From NCBI RefSeq assembly GCF_000186865.1, contig NW_008705568.1, positions 1,587,506 through 1,651,505 of the forward strand: a stretch of DNA of 64,000 bases, given 5' to 3'. The stretch is from Aureococcus anophagefferens. Lineage: Eukaryota > Sar > Pelagophyceae > Pelagomonadales > Pelagomonadaceae. Made by a program: the position numbers and the translations under genes. Below the pieces are notes generated by a model. The model was given only the letters and a program-made list of their open reading frames with translations. It searched no databases and was not told the origin of the DNA. Below, one piece after another: positions 1 to 10,600 of this stretch. The stretch's first letter is position 1, and every line of letters begins with the position of its first letter.

Positions 1-625
1 AGAGGTGGAGCGCCCAGACGAAGCGCGGGTCCTTGAGCACCGCCGGCCGCGGGTAGAGCGCCCAGCGCCGCTTGAGCTGCGGGTGGTCGCTCACGACGCA
101 GCGGCCGAGCGCGTAGTGGCGCGCGGCGACGTCGCCGCACGCGCGCGACGCGTTCGCGGCGTTGACGTTGACCTTGTCGACGCGCGTCTTCTGGATGAAC
201 ATGTCGTTGGCGTGGACGACGAAGCCGTCCTCGTGCTTCTGCGTGAAGTGGCGCTCGAAGCCCGCCGTCGCCGTCCACTGCGTCCAGCCGAGCTTGAGGA
301 TCTCCGCCGTCACCGTGCTCGTCCCCGAGTGGCCCGCGCCGAGGACGAGGATCGTCGGCCGGTGCGACTCGTTGACGCCCGCGTCCGCGAGCATGGCCGC
401 GACGGACTCGACGCGGCTGCCGTCGGCGTAGACGCGGGCGTAGAAGTCGCGGCCGCAGGGCTCCAGGGCCGCCGGCGCCGGGTTCGCGCAGGCGCGCGGT
501 TTGAGCTTGCCGATGGCCTGGCTCTTGGCGGCGTTCCCGCCGCCGCCGCCGCCGCGGGGCGGCCGCCGCGGCTGCGCGGCTGCGAACACGACGAGGCCCG
601 CGAGCAGGCGGGCTGCCGCCGGCAT
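1..625 (-). CDS. Sulfotransferase-like secreted protein (C-terminal part outside window)
   Basis: The minus strand is open from an ATG at 625 to the window edge. Its N-terminus is hydrophobic (MPAAARLLAGLVVFAAA), fitting a signal peptide or anchor, followed by a Gly-rich stretch. Near residue 110 is ILVLGAGHSGTSTV, which resembles the PAPS 5'-phosphosulfate-binding loop of sulfotransferases. About 95 residues later VLKDPRFVWAL resembles the 3'-phosphate-binding segment. These two motifs at this spacing are typical of Golgi or secreted sulfotransferases, which move sulfate from PAPS to sugars or proteins. The substrate cannot be told. The gene is divergent from the dioxygenase at 782, so the 156 bp between them probably hold both promoters. 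Family call is by motif only. Confidence 0.65.
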   Translation of the reverse strand, partial: MPAAARLLAGLVVFAAAQPRRPPRGGGGGGNAAKSQAIGKLKPRACANPAPAALEPCGRDFYARVYADGSRVESVAAMLADAGVNESHRPTILVLGAGHSGTSTVTAEILKLGWTQWTATAGFERHFTQKHEDGFVVHANDMFIQKTRVDKVNVNAANASRACGDVAARHYALGRCVVSDHPQLKRRWALYPRPAVLKDPRFVWALHL

Positions 626-781
626 CGCGATGCTTTTCAACCGGTACGCCAATGGTGCAGCATTCAAGCATCGTCATTGACCTTCGGGGCAGCTCTCAGC
701 TCTCCCGCACTGCGAAGGTCAGACCTTTTCTGGCGGCGGCCATCGGTGGCGCGCGGCGCCGCCGCCGGCGCTCTCGCACGC

Positions 782-2123
782 ATGGCGCTCCCCGCGCTCG
801 ACGGCATCCGCGCCTCCTGGAACGACACCTGCAACTACGACAACCTGAACCGGAGGCGCGTCACGCCGCAGCGCTTCCCCGTCGTCCTCGAGCCCGCCGG
901 CGACCCGTCGGACCTCGCCGTGCTCCGGGCGCGGCGAAGTGAAATCATGGACCTCATCCACGCCCACGGCGCCGTGCTGCTGCGCCGCTGGACCACGAAG
1001 GAGCTGCCCGCGTTCGTCGAGAGCTTGGAGCGGGTCCTCGGCGCCGAAGCCGAGGGCACGCACTACCACAAGATCTCCATGCTCCGGGGCGAGGGCCGCA
1101 AGGCGACGGCGCATCCCCACGTCTTCTCCGCGTCCGAGGCGCCGGCGACCTTCTTCATCCCGCACCACTGCGAGCAGTCGTACATCAACCTGCGGTGCCG
1201 CTACATCTCGTTCTGGTGCCCCGTGGCCGCAAAGCGGGGCGGCCAGACGCCCCTCTTCGACATGGAGCGCGTCTTCTCCGACCTCGACGCGCGGCTCCAG
1301 GGCCGGCTCCAGGAGTGCGCGTTCAAGCTCGGCAACTGGAGCTTCGAGGCGTCGCAGTACCCGCTCGTCTTCGGCACCGAGGACGCGGCCGAGGTGAAGC
1401 GCATCGTCGCCGACTACGGCATGGACCAGGTCTGGTACACGGACCCGGCCACGGAGCGGCGCGTGCTCGTCGTGGACGGGAAGACGCCGGGCGCCGTGCG
1501 GCACCCGGAGACGGGCGCGTGGTGCCTCACGGACCACATCGACGTCGACAGCGGTTTGATCTGGGCGAGGTTCCTCAACTTCTACGGCGCGGGCTTCTTC
1601 CCGCTGGCGGTCGTGCGCGCGGCGTTCTTCCTTTTCCTCTACGGTCTCATGCGGTGGCGGAACTCAGGGCAGGACAAGAGAGCGAAATTCCCAACTTCAA
1701 AGCCTCATATCTCGGCCGTTTCCACTCGTTTTGGCTGATTTTTGGACGAGCGATCATCTCTTGGAACGGTCTCGAAGCGTGGATGCTTTCTTCGGAACGC
1801 GCGCGCGCAGAACACTCACTTTGAAGCGACGTTGAATCTCTCTTGTCCTGCCCAGGCGGAACTTCTGGTACGCGAACTCGCTGCACGACACGTTGGACAT
1901 GACGCTCCCGCTCGAGGACCGCGTGGCCATCAACGACGCCGTCTTCCGCCACGCGTCCTTCTTCCAGTGGGAGAGCGGCGACGTGCTCATCTGCGACAAC
2001 ATCAAGATGGGCCACGCGCGCCTCGCGTTCGAGCGGCCGCGGACGGTGCTCACGGCCATGGTCGGGCTCTACGACGCGCAGGCGGGGCGCGACAAGTGCG
2101 CGCCCAAGTGCGTGGAGTATTAG
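782..2123 (+). CDS. TauD/TfdA-like Fe(II)/2-oxoglutarate dioxygenase (two exons)
   Basis: Exons are 782-1656 and 1856-2123, split by an introner; joined they give 380 residues with no frame problem. The ATG at 782 was chosen because the frame upstream is only the shadow of the divergent gene. Iron-binding residues are visible: FIPHHCEQS supplies the H-x-E pair, and ICDNIKMGHARLAFERPR supplies the distal His and the Arg that binds 2-oxoglutarate. GGQTPLFD is the usual GG-T-P segment between them. A hydrophobic segment (GAGFFPLAVVRAAFFLFLYG) lies just before the intron. Members oxidise small substrates such as taurine or gamma-butyrobetaine; the substrate here is unknown. Confidence 0.85.
1657..1855 (+). 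mobile_element. Introner element, family 1, acting as GC-AG intron of the TauD-like gene
   Basis: The target duplication GCGGAACT is at 1657-1664 and 1856-1863. Between them lies a 191-bp element starting CAGGGCAGGACAAGAGAG and ending CTCTCTTGTCCTGCCCAG, an inverted repeat. Removing 1657-1855 restores one target copy and keeps the frame (R-W-R-N-F-W). The donor GC is the first two bases of the duplication; the acceptor AG is the last two of the element. Element sense is the same as the gene. Internal landmarks shared with other copies are GCGAAATTCCCAACTTCAAA and GGCTGATTTTTGGACGA. Confidence 0.95.
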
Positions 2124-2140
2124 CGTCGAGCTAGAAGGAG

Positions 2141-3920
2141 TTACGTCGGCGCCCAGGACACGGCCTTGCGCCGCTTCGGCGACCGCGCGGGCCGCGCGGC
2201 GACGTCGCGGAGCTCGTAGGGCACGGGCGGCTCGGGCTCCGAGTCCGCCGCGCGGACGAAGCCCGCTCTCCCCGGCCCGGCGGGCGCCGCGGCCGCCGCG
2301 GGCCCGGCGTCGTAGCGGTGGCGCGCGAGGTCCGCGGCGGCCTCGCGGCGCTGGAGCGGCGTCATGCCCGCCGCGGGCCCGCGCGGCGCCGGCCGGTGGC
2401 CGAGGCCCGCGCGGTCGAACTTCGGCTCCACCAATTCCCAGACGCGCACCTTGCCGTCGTCGACGGGCGGCGGCGGCGGCGGCGGCGCGGCGGGCGCGTC
2501 GTCGGCGCGCCGCGCGGCGGCGAGGGCGGCGGCGAGGCGTCCGCGCTCCGCGGCGAGCGCCGCGTCGACGTCGCGCGCCGCGCCGCGGCGGAGCGCGTCC
2601 GCGAACGCGGCGCTCGCGACGGGCGCGCGCGCCGTCACGGCCGGCGTCGCCGCGACCGGCGCCGGCGCCGCGGGTGTCGCCGGCGCCGGCGCCGCCGCCG
2701 CGACGCGCTCGAGCGTCAGCGTCGTCGCGCCGAGGACGAGCGCGTCGCCGACGGCGAGCCGCGCGCCGTCGACGGAGAGAGGCGCGCCGCGGACGGCGCA
2801 GGTCCGCTTCGTCGCGCGGCGCCCGCGGACGACGGAGACGACGGGGAAGGCGTCGTCGCCCGGCGGCGGCTCGCGGACGGCGACGTCGACGACCACGGAG
2901 CCCCGGACGTCGCGGAGCGCGAGCGCGCCGTCGTCGCCGACGGCGCACGGCACCGCGACCGTCCGGCCCCGGCCCGCGCCCGTCGTCGGCGTCGTCCGGG
3001 CGACGACGAGCGCGTACGCAGCCGGCGGGAGGTCGGCGCCCGCCGCCGGCGCGGGCGCCGCGCGCGGCGGCGGCGGGCCCGGCCCGCGGCGGCGCGCGAG
3101 GAACGCGGCGTTGCGCGCGGCGACCTGGGCAGGAAAAGGGTGCGAAATTCCCAACTTTGGAGGCTCCTATCTCGGTCAGTTTCCACTCGTTTCGGCTGAT
3201 TTTGGGACGAGCGATCATCCCTCGGAGCGCTCTCGACGCGTGGATGCTTTTTTCCGGAACGCGCGCGCGCGGAACACTCATGTTGAAGCAAACTTGAATC
3301 ACCCTTTTCCTGCCCTGGGCGGCGACGTCCGCACGGCCGCCGTAGCCGTCGTACCACCGCGACGCGTAGGCGGCGAAGGGCACGCCGGGCGAAACGTCGG
3401 CGCCGAGGCCGGCGCCGACGGCGCGCGCGAGGCCCTCGTGGCCGCCGCCGCGGGCCGCGGCCGCGGCCGTCTCGCCGCGCGCGTTCTCCGCGCGCGCGTC
3501 CGCGCCGCGGCCGAGCAGCGTCGCCGCGGCGCGCCAGGCCCCGCGCCAGCAGGCGTGGTGCAGCGCCGTGCCGCCGTCGGGCGCCCGCGCGTCGAGGTCC
3601 GCGCCGTGGGCCAGGGCCACCGCGACGGCGTCGCCGTCGTCGGACCGCGCGGCCTCGTGGAGCAGCGACCGGCCGCGCGCGAGCGGCGCGGCCGCCGCCC
3701 AGCCCCGCGGGAACGCGGCGAGCTCGTCGTCCAAGGCGCTCGCGCCGCACCGCAGCGCCGCGAGGCAGCGCGCGCCGACGCGCTCGAGCGGCAGGTCCAG
3801 CGACGCCGGCGGCGCGGCCGCCTGCGACGCCTCGAAGGCGCCGCTGTTGGCGGCCTGCAGCGCCGACGCGTCGACGCCGCCGCCCCAGACGGAGACCAGC
3901 GTCTCCTCGATCCAATTCAT
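2141..3920 (-). CDS. Ankyrin-repeat protein with possible FHA-like domain (two exons)
   Basis: Exons are 3327-3920 and 2141-3124 (525 residues), separated by an introner in antisense orientation. The N-terminal exon has ankyrin repeats: RSLLHEAARSDDGDAVAVAL, GTALHHACWRGAWRAAATLL and a weaker third. The second exon has a Pro/Ala linker, then a beta-rich region ending in LSVDGARLAVGDALVLGATT, which resembles the end of an FHA domain, although the typical GR and S-x-x-H motifs are not seen. A basic tail (SPKRRKAVSWAPT) could be a nuclear signal. Ankyrin and FHA parts both bind proteins, so an adaptor role is inferred. The start at 3920 is 137 bp from the divergent RING gene start. Confidence 0.75.
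3125..3326 (-). mobile_element. Introner element, family 1, antisense to its host gene, GT-AG intron
   Basis: The target duplication reads GTCGCCGC on the gene strand (plus-strand copies at 3117-3124 and 3319-3326). On the gene strand the intron starts with the GT of this duplication and ends CCTGCCCAG. The element's own sense (GCGAAATTCCCAACTTT) runs on the plus strand while the gene is on the minus strand, so this copy splices in reverse orientation. Its arms read GGGCAGGAAAAGGGTG and CACCCTTTTCCTGCCC. They match each other better than the family's usual GGGCAGGACAAGAG. Confidence 0.94.
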
Positions 3921-4057
3921 CTCATGTCATGCAGGCTTTGCCGTCACCGCAGCATAAGCTCTTGCCATGCCTCGGCGGCATCTCATTTGTTGAAGGGCAA
4001 CAACCAATTGCTTGGCAAGGAGGTGGGGCAGCCCGCCGCGGCGACGAGCCCCTTCTC

Positions 4058-5046
4058 ATGTCGACCTTCGGGGACCTGTTCTTCAACAGCGTCGTGCTCG
4101 GCGGGCGCGGGCGGCGCGACGCGCCCGACGACGCGAGCTCCAGCGACGGCTGCGGCGGCGACGACGACGTCGAGCTGTCGCTGGCCGACGACGACGCGTC
4201 CGACGGGTGCGGCGCGGGCGGCGAGGAACCCGCGGCGCCGGACCCGCGCGCGACCTTCCGCGACGAGCTCCTCGCGCGGCCCGCGCGGCCGCCGGCGGGC
4301 GGCGGCGCCGGCTTCTGGGCCCACTTTGCGGATGTCTACGACCTGGCGACGTCGCTCGCGGCCGACGCGGGCGCCGCGCGGCGCGCGGCGCGCGACGCCC
4401 GGGCCGACGCGTTCAAGGCGGCGAACGCGCTGGCCGTCGGCGAGCGCGGCGGCCGCGTCGGCCTTCCGAACGCGCTCGAGAAAAAAACGTTTTTTTCTCC
4501 TTTCTTAGGTGCCGCGGCGCGATGCTCGAGGCGGACCTGCGGCTGGAGCAGGAGGCGCACCTCGCGACGCGCCAGCTCCTCGCGCGGAGCACGGCGGAGC
4601 TCGGGCGGCTCCGGGACTCGCAGGCCCTCGCGCTCGTCGAGGCCGCGAAGGCGTCGGCGAAGATCTCCGCCGCCGAGCGCGCGCGCGACGCGGCGCTGAG
4701 CCGCGCGAGCGACGCCGAGGAGGCCGCGCGCTTCTCCGCGTCCGAGGCCTTCGAGAAGCTCTGCGCCGACGCCTACGCGCTCGGCGGCTCGAGCGACCGC
4801 GACGACGACGACCGCAAGGTCGGCCAGCTCTGCGAGCTCCTGCCCCGCGCGCTCAAGGAGACGCGCCGCGGCGAGGACGTCGACGACCTCGGCGTCTGCG
4901 TCGTCTGCCTCACGGAACCCCGCAACGTCGCGCTCTTCGACTGCGGCCACATCGCGGTCTGCAGCGACTGCGTCGAGTCCATCAACAACGTCTGCCCCCT
5001 CTGCCGCCAGCAGGCCTTCGAGTACCGGCGCGTGTTCCTAAGCTGA
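4058..5046 (+). CDS. Coiled-coil RING-finger protein, probable E3 ubiquitin ligase (two exons)
   Basis: The first exon starts at the ATG at 4058 (MSTFGDLFFNSVV) and is acidic. After a short intron ending at 4508 the frame changes and a helical, Ala/Glu/Arg-rich coiled coil follows. The C-terminal 50 residues hold a C3HC4 RING: CVVC, then DCGHIAVCSDC, then CPLC, close to the end of the protein as in MDM2/IAP/MULAN-type RINGs. Such domains recruit ubiquitin-charged E2 enzymes. No other domain points to a substrate. The gene is divergent from the ankyrin gene ending its 5' side at 3920. The upstream in-frame extension to 3929 is unlikely to be coding. Confidence 0.8.
4443..4508 (+). other. Short intron of the RING gene with a perfect 22-bp palindrome; donor unresolved
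   Basis: A frame change between the two halves of the RING gene needs an intron ending at the AG at 4507-4508 (pyrimidine run CTCCTTTCTTAG). Two GC donors give the right phase: 4443 (66 bp) and 4474 (35 bp). No GT donor fits. The intron contains GAGAAAAAAAC joined to its mirror GTTTTTTTCTC, a perfect inverted repeat. There is no 8-bp target duplication, so this is not a clear introner. cDNA would fix the donor. Confidence 0.55.
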
Positions 5047-5334
5047 CATGTGGAGGGCTGTCTTTTTTGTTGCGGCACCCGGGGCTCGGGCGGAGAAGTC
5101 TTAGAGAAGTCGCGATCGAGTCAGTCTCATGGAGGCACCTTTAACTTCAATAAAAAATGCCACAGCGGTGAGCTATCGAGCTTGAATCTGTTGGGCCAAG
5201 CCGAGCGACAACAGCTTTGAGTTCGCCCCGCGTCCACGTCGCGAACATCACAAAGCGCCGCGCATCACAGCCGCCCGCAGCCGTCCCTCGTTGTGACGCC
5301 CGGGCACATCGAACGTCGCAGCACACGAAAGCGC

Positions 5335-5937
5335 ATGGGCGGCGGCGGCGCCATGGTCAAATCGAACACGCAGTCTGTGCTCGTGCTCTGCGCCCACGAC
5401 CTGCCGCTGCCGAAGCAGCGGACCATCGACGACCTGAACGAGATGGGCACGGACCTCACGGGCGTTTATGATTATAAGCTCGACGCCGTGGCGGCGGCGA
5501 CCATCGACCTCGCCACCTCCCTCTTCGCGGAGAAGCTCGCCGGCGCCGCGGCGCCGCGGTCGCCCGGGCGGCCCGAGGACCGCGTGCTCGTCGTCACGTC
5601 CGGCGGCAAGGACGACTGGCGCGACGTGCTGAGCCGCGCCGAGGTGCTCCAGCGCGAGTTCACGCGCCGCGTCGGCATCGACGCGTTCTCGCCGTTGCGG
5701 TCCGCGCGGCGCGCGAGCCTCGAGGTCGAGGGCCGCAGCGGCGACCTCGGCGACAGCGCCGAGTACACGGCGCGCCTGCTCGCGAAGCGCGACCTGAGCT
5801 CCGTGACCGTCGTCGTGTCGCCCGCCGCGGACGCGGCCGCCGCGCGCCGCGTCTTCGAGGACGCGCTGCCCCCGGGCGTCGACGTGGAGATCGCGTCGTC
5901 CGCGGACCGGGCCGCGAAGAAACGCCGCGTGTCGTAA
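5335..5937 (+). CDS. YdcF/DUF218-like domain protein
   Basis: About 200 residues starting at the ATG at 5335 (MGGGGAMVKSN); a longer start at 5293 would need GTG. The order of features resembles the DUF218/YdcF fold: an opening strand SVLVLCAHDLPLP, then DRVLVVTSGGKDDW, a helix SRAEVLQREFTRRVGI, an acidic segment with GDSAEYTARLLAKR where the family has its Thr-x-Glu-Asn helix, then the strand SVTVVVSPAADAAAARRVF. The family includes sugar- or nucleotide-linked enzymes of poorly known function. The tail AAKKRRVS is basic. No signal peptide is visible. The call rests on pattern order, not on a diagnostic residue. Confidence 0.5.
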   Translation: MGGGGAMVKSNTQSVLVLCAHDLPLPKQRTIDDLNEMGTDLTGVYDYKLDAVAAATIDLATSLFAEKLAGAAAPRSPGRPEDRVLVVTSGGKDDWRDVLSRAEVLQREFTRRVGIDAFSPLRSARRASLEVEGRSGDLGDSAEYTARLLAKRDLSSVTVVVSPAADAAAARRVFEDALPPGVDVEIASSADRAAKKRRVS

Positions 5938-6001
5938 ATCTGTGCTTTTCTTTTCAGCGGTCACGGGGAGGCGGGACGTGCGCGGCTGTATCATGGGCCG
6001 C

Positions 6002-6679
6002 CTAGAAGAACGCGAGGACGCGGGGGAAGACGGCGTTGGGGAGTTCGACGAAGACGCGCTCGTAGAGGCGCTCGCTGGACTCGGCGGTGGCGCCGGGCGC
6101 GAGGAGCTCGCGGCGCAGGTCGCGGAACTGCGCGTCGCAGTAGGCGCGCCAGCCGCCCGCGGCGCGGACCGCGGCGAGGAAGGCGGCCGTGGTCGTCTGG
6201 CCGCTGAGGCGCGCGTAGGCCACGGGGTCTCGGCCGGAGTCGTTGCGCACGTCGAGCGACGCACCACGGCTCACGAGGAGCTTGCACATCCGAAGGTATC
6301 CGCGACCGGCAGCGCAGTGGAGCGCGGTATACCCGCTGCTGCTGCGATCACCGACTCGCGCGCCCGCGTCGAGCAGGAGGAGCGCTGCGTCGCGGCGGTC
6401 GTACACGGCGGCGATGTACAGTGGCGCCGAATTGACATCGGACTGGCGCCGAAATGACATCGGATTGGCGCCTTGCTCGAGGAGCCAATTGACGGCCGCG
6501 CACCAGCCTCGCCACGCAGCGCAATACAGGAGAGTGTATCCACGCCCGCGCGTGCGCGAATAAGCCTCGATGCGCACAGCGTCGCCGACGATAGAAACAT
6601 AAACGAGCGCGTCGAGGTCGCAGCCTAAAGCATGCTGCTCCTGCACTTTCTCGAGAAACGAGCGCTCACGGGCGTCCAT
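6002..6679 (-). CDS. Ankyrin-repeat protein, 225 residues
   Basis: A complete single-exon ORF from the ATG at 6679. At least three ankyrin repeats are clear: YTLLYCAAWRGWCAAVNWLL, APLYIAAVYDRRDAALLLL and YTALHCAAGRGYLRMCKLLV. A degenerate fourth includes GRDPVAYARLSGQ. Each has the Leu-His/Tyr-x-Ala-Ala and hydrophobic second-helix pattern. The C-terminal third has no repeats. It is likely a protein-binding module with no sign of catalysis. The part coding for repeat two contains a 21-bp near-direct repeat (TGACATCGGA then C/T then TGGCGCC, at about 6433-6474), a sign of local slippage. Confidence 0.75.
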   Translation of the reverse strand: MDARERSFLEKVQEQHALGCDLDALVYVSIVGDAVRIEAYSRTRGRGYTLLYCAAWRGWCAAVNWLLEQGANPMSFRRQSDVNSAPLYIAAVYDRRDAALLLLDAGARVGDRSSSGYTALHCAAGRGYLRMCKLLVSRGASLDVRNDSGRDPVAYARLSGQTTTAAFLAAVRAAGGWRAYCDAQFRDLRRELLAPGATAESSERLYERVFVELPNAVFPRVLAFF

Positions 6680-6753
6680 CTCGAGGGCCTATGATCTGCG
6701 AGACTCGGGCTGCGTAAACGTAAGAACTTGAAGCTTCAAGGTCGTTACTTTTT

Positions 6754-7543
6754 ATGCGCGCTTCCACAGTTTGCACGATGGCCGTCGGCACGCCGGCAGC
6801 AGCAGAGAAGAAGGCAGCGACAGACAAAGAGAACGACGACGCGTTGCTGGCCGTCGCAACCCTCACGAGAACACCCATCCTCATCACGGACCACGTCGAG
6901 GCGGATGCGGCGGTGACCGAAATAGTCACAGCGCTGCAGCAGCCCGGCGCGCGCAAGGTCATCGCCGTCGACTGCGAATGGATCGGCGAGCAGAAGCTCG
7001 GCGCCGACGTGGTCCAAATCGCCGCTTCTACCGGCCCGCTCTACGTCTTCCACGTCGCGCGCATGCGCCACTTCCCGCGGGGCCTGAAGCAGCTCCTCGC
7101 CGACGAGGCCTTCGCCAAGGTCGGCTGCTGCCTCTGGGTGGACCGCGGGCCGCCTCAAGCACAACGGCGCGCCCCTGAGCCCCATCGTCGAGCTCGCCCA
7201 CCTCGCGCGGGACCGCGGAATCATCAAAGGCAGCAGGGCCTCCCTCAAGGAACTCGCGCGCGTCGTGCTCCGACGACGGCTCCCCAAGGGCCCCGCGCAG
7301 ACGTCGAACTGGAAGCAGGCGCTCGACGCCGACCAGCTCGCCTACGCGGCCCTGGACGTCGAGGTGACCGTGGCCATCCACGCCGCGCTCATCGCGCTGC
7401 CCGCGCCCGCGGCGACGCCCGAGGACCTGGCCGAGCTCGCGGCGGCGACGGCGCGAAAAGTCCGGGAGCCGCCGAAGAAGAAGGCGAAGCCGCTCCCCAA
7501 GGGCCAGAAGACCATGGCGGCCTTCTTCAAGCCCAAGGCCTGA
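6754..7543 (+). CDS. WRN/RNase D-type 3'-5' exonuclease with C-terminal PIP box; one frame break
   Basis: The start is the ATG at 6754 or, more likely, 6778 (MAVGTPAAAEKK). The DnaQ-fold exonuclease core shows motif I (VIAVDCEWIGEQ, with the metal-binding D and E) and motif III (YAALDVEV, Tyr-x3-Asp). Between them the frame must change near 7150: up to KVGCCLWVDRG in one frame, then RLKHNGAPLSPIVELAHLAR in the next. One surplus G in a GGG run would explain it, and 6778-7543 is exactly one base over a whole number of codons. The C-terminus reads KKKAKPLPKGQKTMAAFFKPKA; QKTMAAFF is a canonical PCNA-binding PIP box next to a basic stretch. A nuclear role in replication or repair is inferred. Confidence 0.8.
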
Positions 7544-7627
7544 AAAGTAGGCGCGAATCGCACCGAACCTTCATTCAGGGCGTGAATCGCACAGAACATG
7601 ATCTAAGGTCCCCATGTTAAAGCACCC

Positions 7628-7646
7628 ATAATAATAATAATAATAA
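7628..7646. repeat. ATA/TAA microsatellite
   Basis: About six ATA triplets lie between the exonuclease and PKS genes, which converge here. Their 115-bp intergenic gap (7544-7658) is otherwise without visible features and probably holds both 3' ends. Confidence 0.8.
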
Positions 7647-7658
7647 CTTGTTTTAAGG

Positions 7659-10600
7659 TTAGACGCACTCCGCGAATTTCGGCGCCTTGCGCATCGTGGC
7701 CTGGGCCGCGAAGGGGTTGCCGGACCAGGTCCGCCCCGGCTCCGTGACGAGGCCCTGGAAGGCGACGCCGCGGCCGGCGGCGTTGACGACGGTGCCCTCG
7801 GGGATCTGCGACCCCGGCAGGATCTGGCACTGCAAGGAGTCGGCCAGGTGGCAGTCGTCGCCGAGGGACGTCTCCTTGAAGCGGAGGTGCATGTTCGAGA
7901 AGTCGTGGCCGTAGACGTGGGCGCTGTTCACCGTGCCCTCGCCGATGGACACGACGTCGGCCTCGGGGATGACGCGGAGGAACGTCGTGTTCGGGTAGCA
8001 CCGCGCGGAGCCCGCGATTTTGGCGCCGAGGAGCCGCGCGTAGGCGTTGACGTACTCCCACAGGAACCGGAAGTGGTCCGGGATGGGCGGCGTCTTGCCG
8101 AGCTTCATGACCAGCGCCCAACGCAGGTGCACGGACCCGCGGAGCGGGTGCTGGACGCCGTCGTCGGCGACGGCGCCGAGCACCACGCGCTTGAAGAGCG
8201 CGTGGAACGCCGCGCGCAGCGGCATCGCGGCCGTCACGCAGAGCGTGAACAGGATCGACAGGCAGGCGTTGCGCTCCAGCGCGTTGAGCGCCAGGAGCCA
8301 GAGCCGCGCCGCGACGCCCGGCTTGCCCGAGCGGATGAGGTAGAAGACGCGCGCCGTCGCCGCCGGCGGCGCCCAGTACTGCGTCGACAGCAGCTCCAGG
8401 CAGATCACGAGAAGCAACGCCGGCGCGAGCGTCGAAACCAAGCGGCCCACCACTTCGACGACGGCCATGGCCGACGAGCTGCCCAGGTCCCAGGCCCACT
8501 CGCGGCCCCGGCACGCGTCGCTGTGCTCCGGGCGCCACGCCAACGTCAGCGGCCGCTCGCCGTCGCCGATGGCGATGCGCCCGCGCGCGACGCGCCGGTC
8601 GATCACCGCCGACGACCCCGTCGCCGCGCCGTCCTCCAGGACGGCGCCGGGCATCAAGATCGACAGCGGGCCGACGAAGGCGCCCTTGCCGATGGAGACG
8701 CCGTCGGCGAACGCGAGGCCGCGTCGCGCGTCGACGCGTATGGGGTTGGTGAAGACCTTGGCGGCGACGTAGGCGCCGTCGTCGACGGACACGAGGCCCG
8801 GCAGGTGCGCCTGGCCGAATAATTCGGAGAGCACGACGCCCTTGGAGCCGATCTTCGCGCCGAGCGCGCGCCAGGCGTAGTTCATGGCCCCCGTGTAGAC
8901 GACGTAGTTCTCGAGCACGGGCACGGCCTTGGCGACGAAGAGCCGGCAGAGCTTGTCGCGCGCGACGAAGGACTCGTCCAAATCGTAGATGCCGCCGCGC
9001 TCCAGACCCTTCCAGCCGAAGGCCCAGATCTGGATGAGCCGCGCGACGGGCAGCGACAGCCAGCCCTCGAACAGGGTCTTGGCGTGGTAGCCGACCATGA
9101 CGCACGCGCTGAAGAGTAAAGGATGCGTCGCGTGGAGGCCCGACTTGAAGAAGAAGATCAACAGCGGGAACGTCGCCACGAAGGAGATGATCGGCTGGAA
9201 GACGAGGAACACGGCCGTGGGCGCGAGCTCGAAGAGGCAGTGGAGCGGGCTCTGCATGTGCTCCGGCACGCGCACGTGGACGTCGACGGCGCCCGGCGGC
9301 GGCGCCTCGGACCGGCGGCGGACGACGTTGCCGCTCGCGGCGACGCCGCCCGCGGGCACAAAGTCCGCGGACCCCGCGCCCGCGCAGACGACGGCGCCCT
9401 CGCCGATGTGGGCGCCGTGGCGCACCTCGGCGCAGATGCCCACGCGGCTCCGCCGCCCGAGGCGCACGTGGCCCGCGGTCAGCACCGTCGTCGACGTGAA
9501 CGACACCGTGTCGACGCGCCCGCCGACGTCGACGATCGCGCCTTCGCCGACGGTCAGCAGGTCGCCCGTCACGCAGTGCGTCACCAAAAAGTTCGACGCG
9601 AGGATCGCGTGGCGGCCGATCCGCGCGCCCAGGGCCCGATGGTACCAGACGATCCACGACTGGGGCACGACCGTCGACGCGCCGACGGCCCAGACCTGGA
9701 CGAAGGACGCCTGGACGCCGTTGACGTAGAGCGCCGTGCGCCAGCCGAAGCCGCTCTCCCAGATGGGGAAGACGCCCGCGCGCATCTTGCCCACGACGAT
9801 CCACTTCGCCAAAGCCGACGCGACGTGGCAGCCGATGCACCAGAGCAAGAAATACACGGCCACCGTCACGGACAATTCAAACGTAAAGGTCGCGATCCAG
9901 GCGAGGCCCGGGTGGAACTGCTGCCCCGTCCAGTGCGAGTACCAGTCCCAGTTGGGCGCGAAGACGGAATCGAAGTCGAAGCGGCGGAAGAAGCCGCGCG
10001 GCAGCCCCGGGTAGACCACCTCCGGGTAGGGCAACAACACCTCGAGGAACTCGGCCACGCGGCAGCCGGCGATGGCCTCGAAGATCCAGAGCTTGGGCAC
10101 CAATTTGAAGCGCGCGGGCGCGACGCGCTCGAGCCACGCGACGGGCACGGCGCCGCCGAAGGCGATCTGCATGCCCAGGAACTGGCAGAGGATCGTGAAG
10201 AGCAGCCGGTACGCCGCCGACGGCTCCCGCAGGTCCTTGACCTCGCGGCGCCGGTCGTCGACGCGGCCCTCGACGGCCTTGGGCGCCTTGCCCTTCTTGA
10301 CGACGGGCACCGCGACGACGGGCGCCGGGGCCTCGGGCTTCTCCGCGCGCTCCGCCCGGGCGATGAGGTCCTCGAGGGACGTCGCCTGGAGCACGTCCAC
10401 CACCGAGATGCCCGCGCCCGTCGCCGCGTTGAGGTCGCGGACGATGGCCATGACCTCCAGCGAGTCCAAGTCGAGCGCGGCGACCTTCGTCTTGGCGGAC
10501 ACGGCGACCTCGGACGACGCGTGCTTCTGGACGATGGTCACGATCTCGGACCGCGGGTCCTTGGGCGCCGGCGGCGCCTTCTCCGCCGCCGCGCCGGACC

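Noticed and set aside
5..781. Long plus-strand frame upstream of the TauD-like ATG
   Set aside because: It is the antisense of the sulfotransferase-like gene; Arg/Val-rich composition and no family resemblance.
7603..9840. Second long minus-strand frame across the PKS tail (745 residues)
   Set aside because: Arg/Gly/Pro-rich shadow of the real frame, which carries the membrane and hexapeptide motifs.
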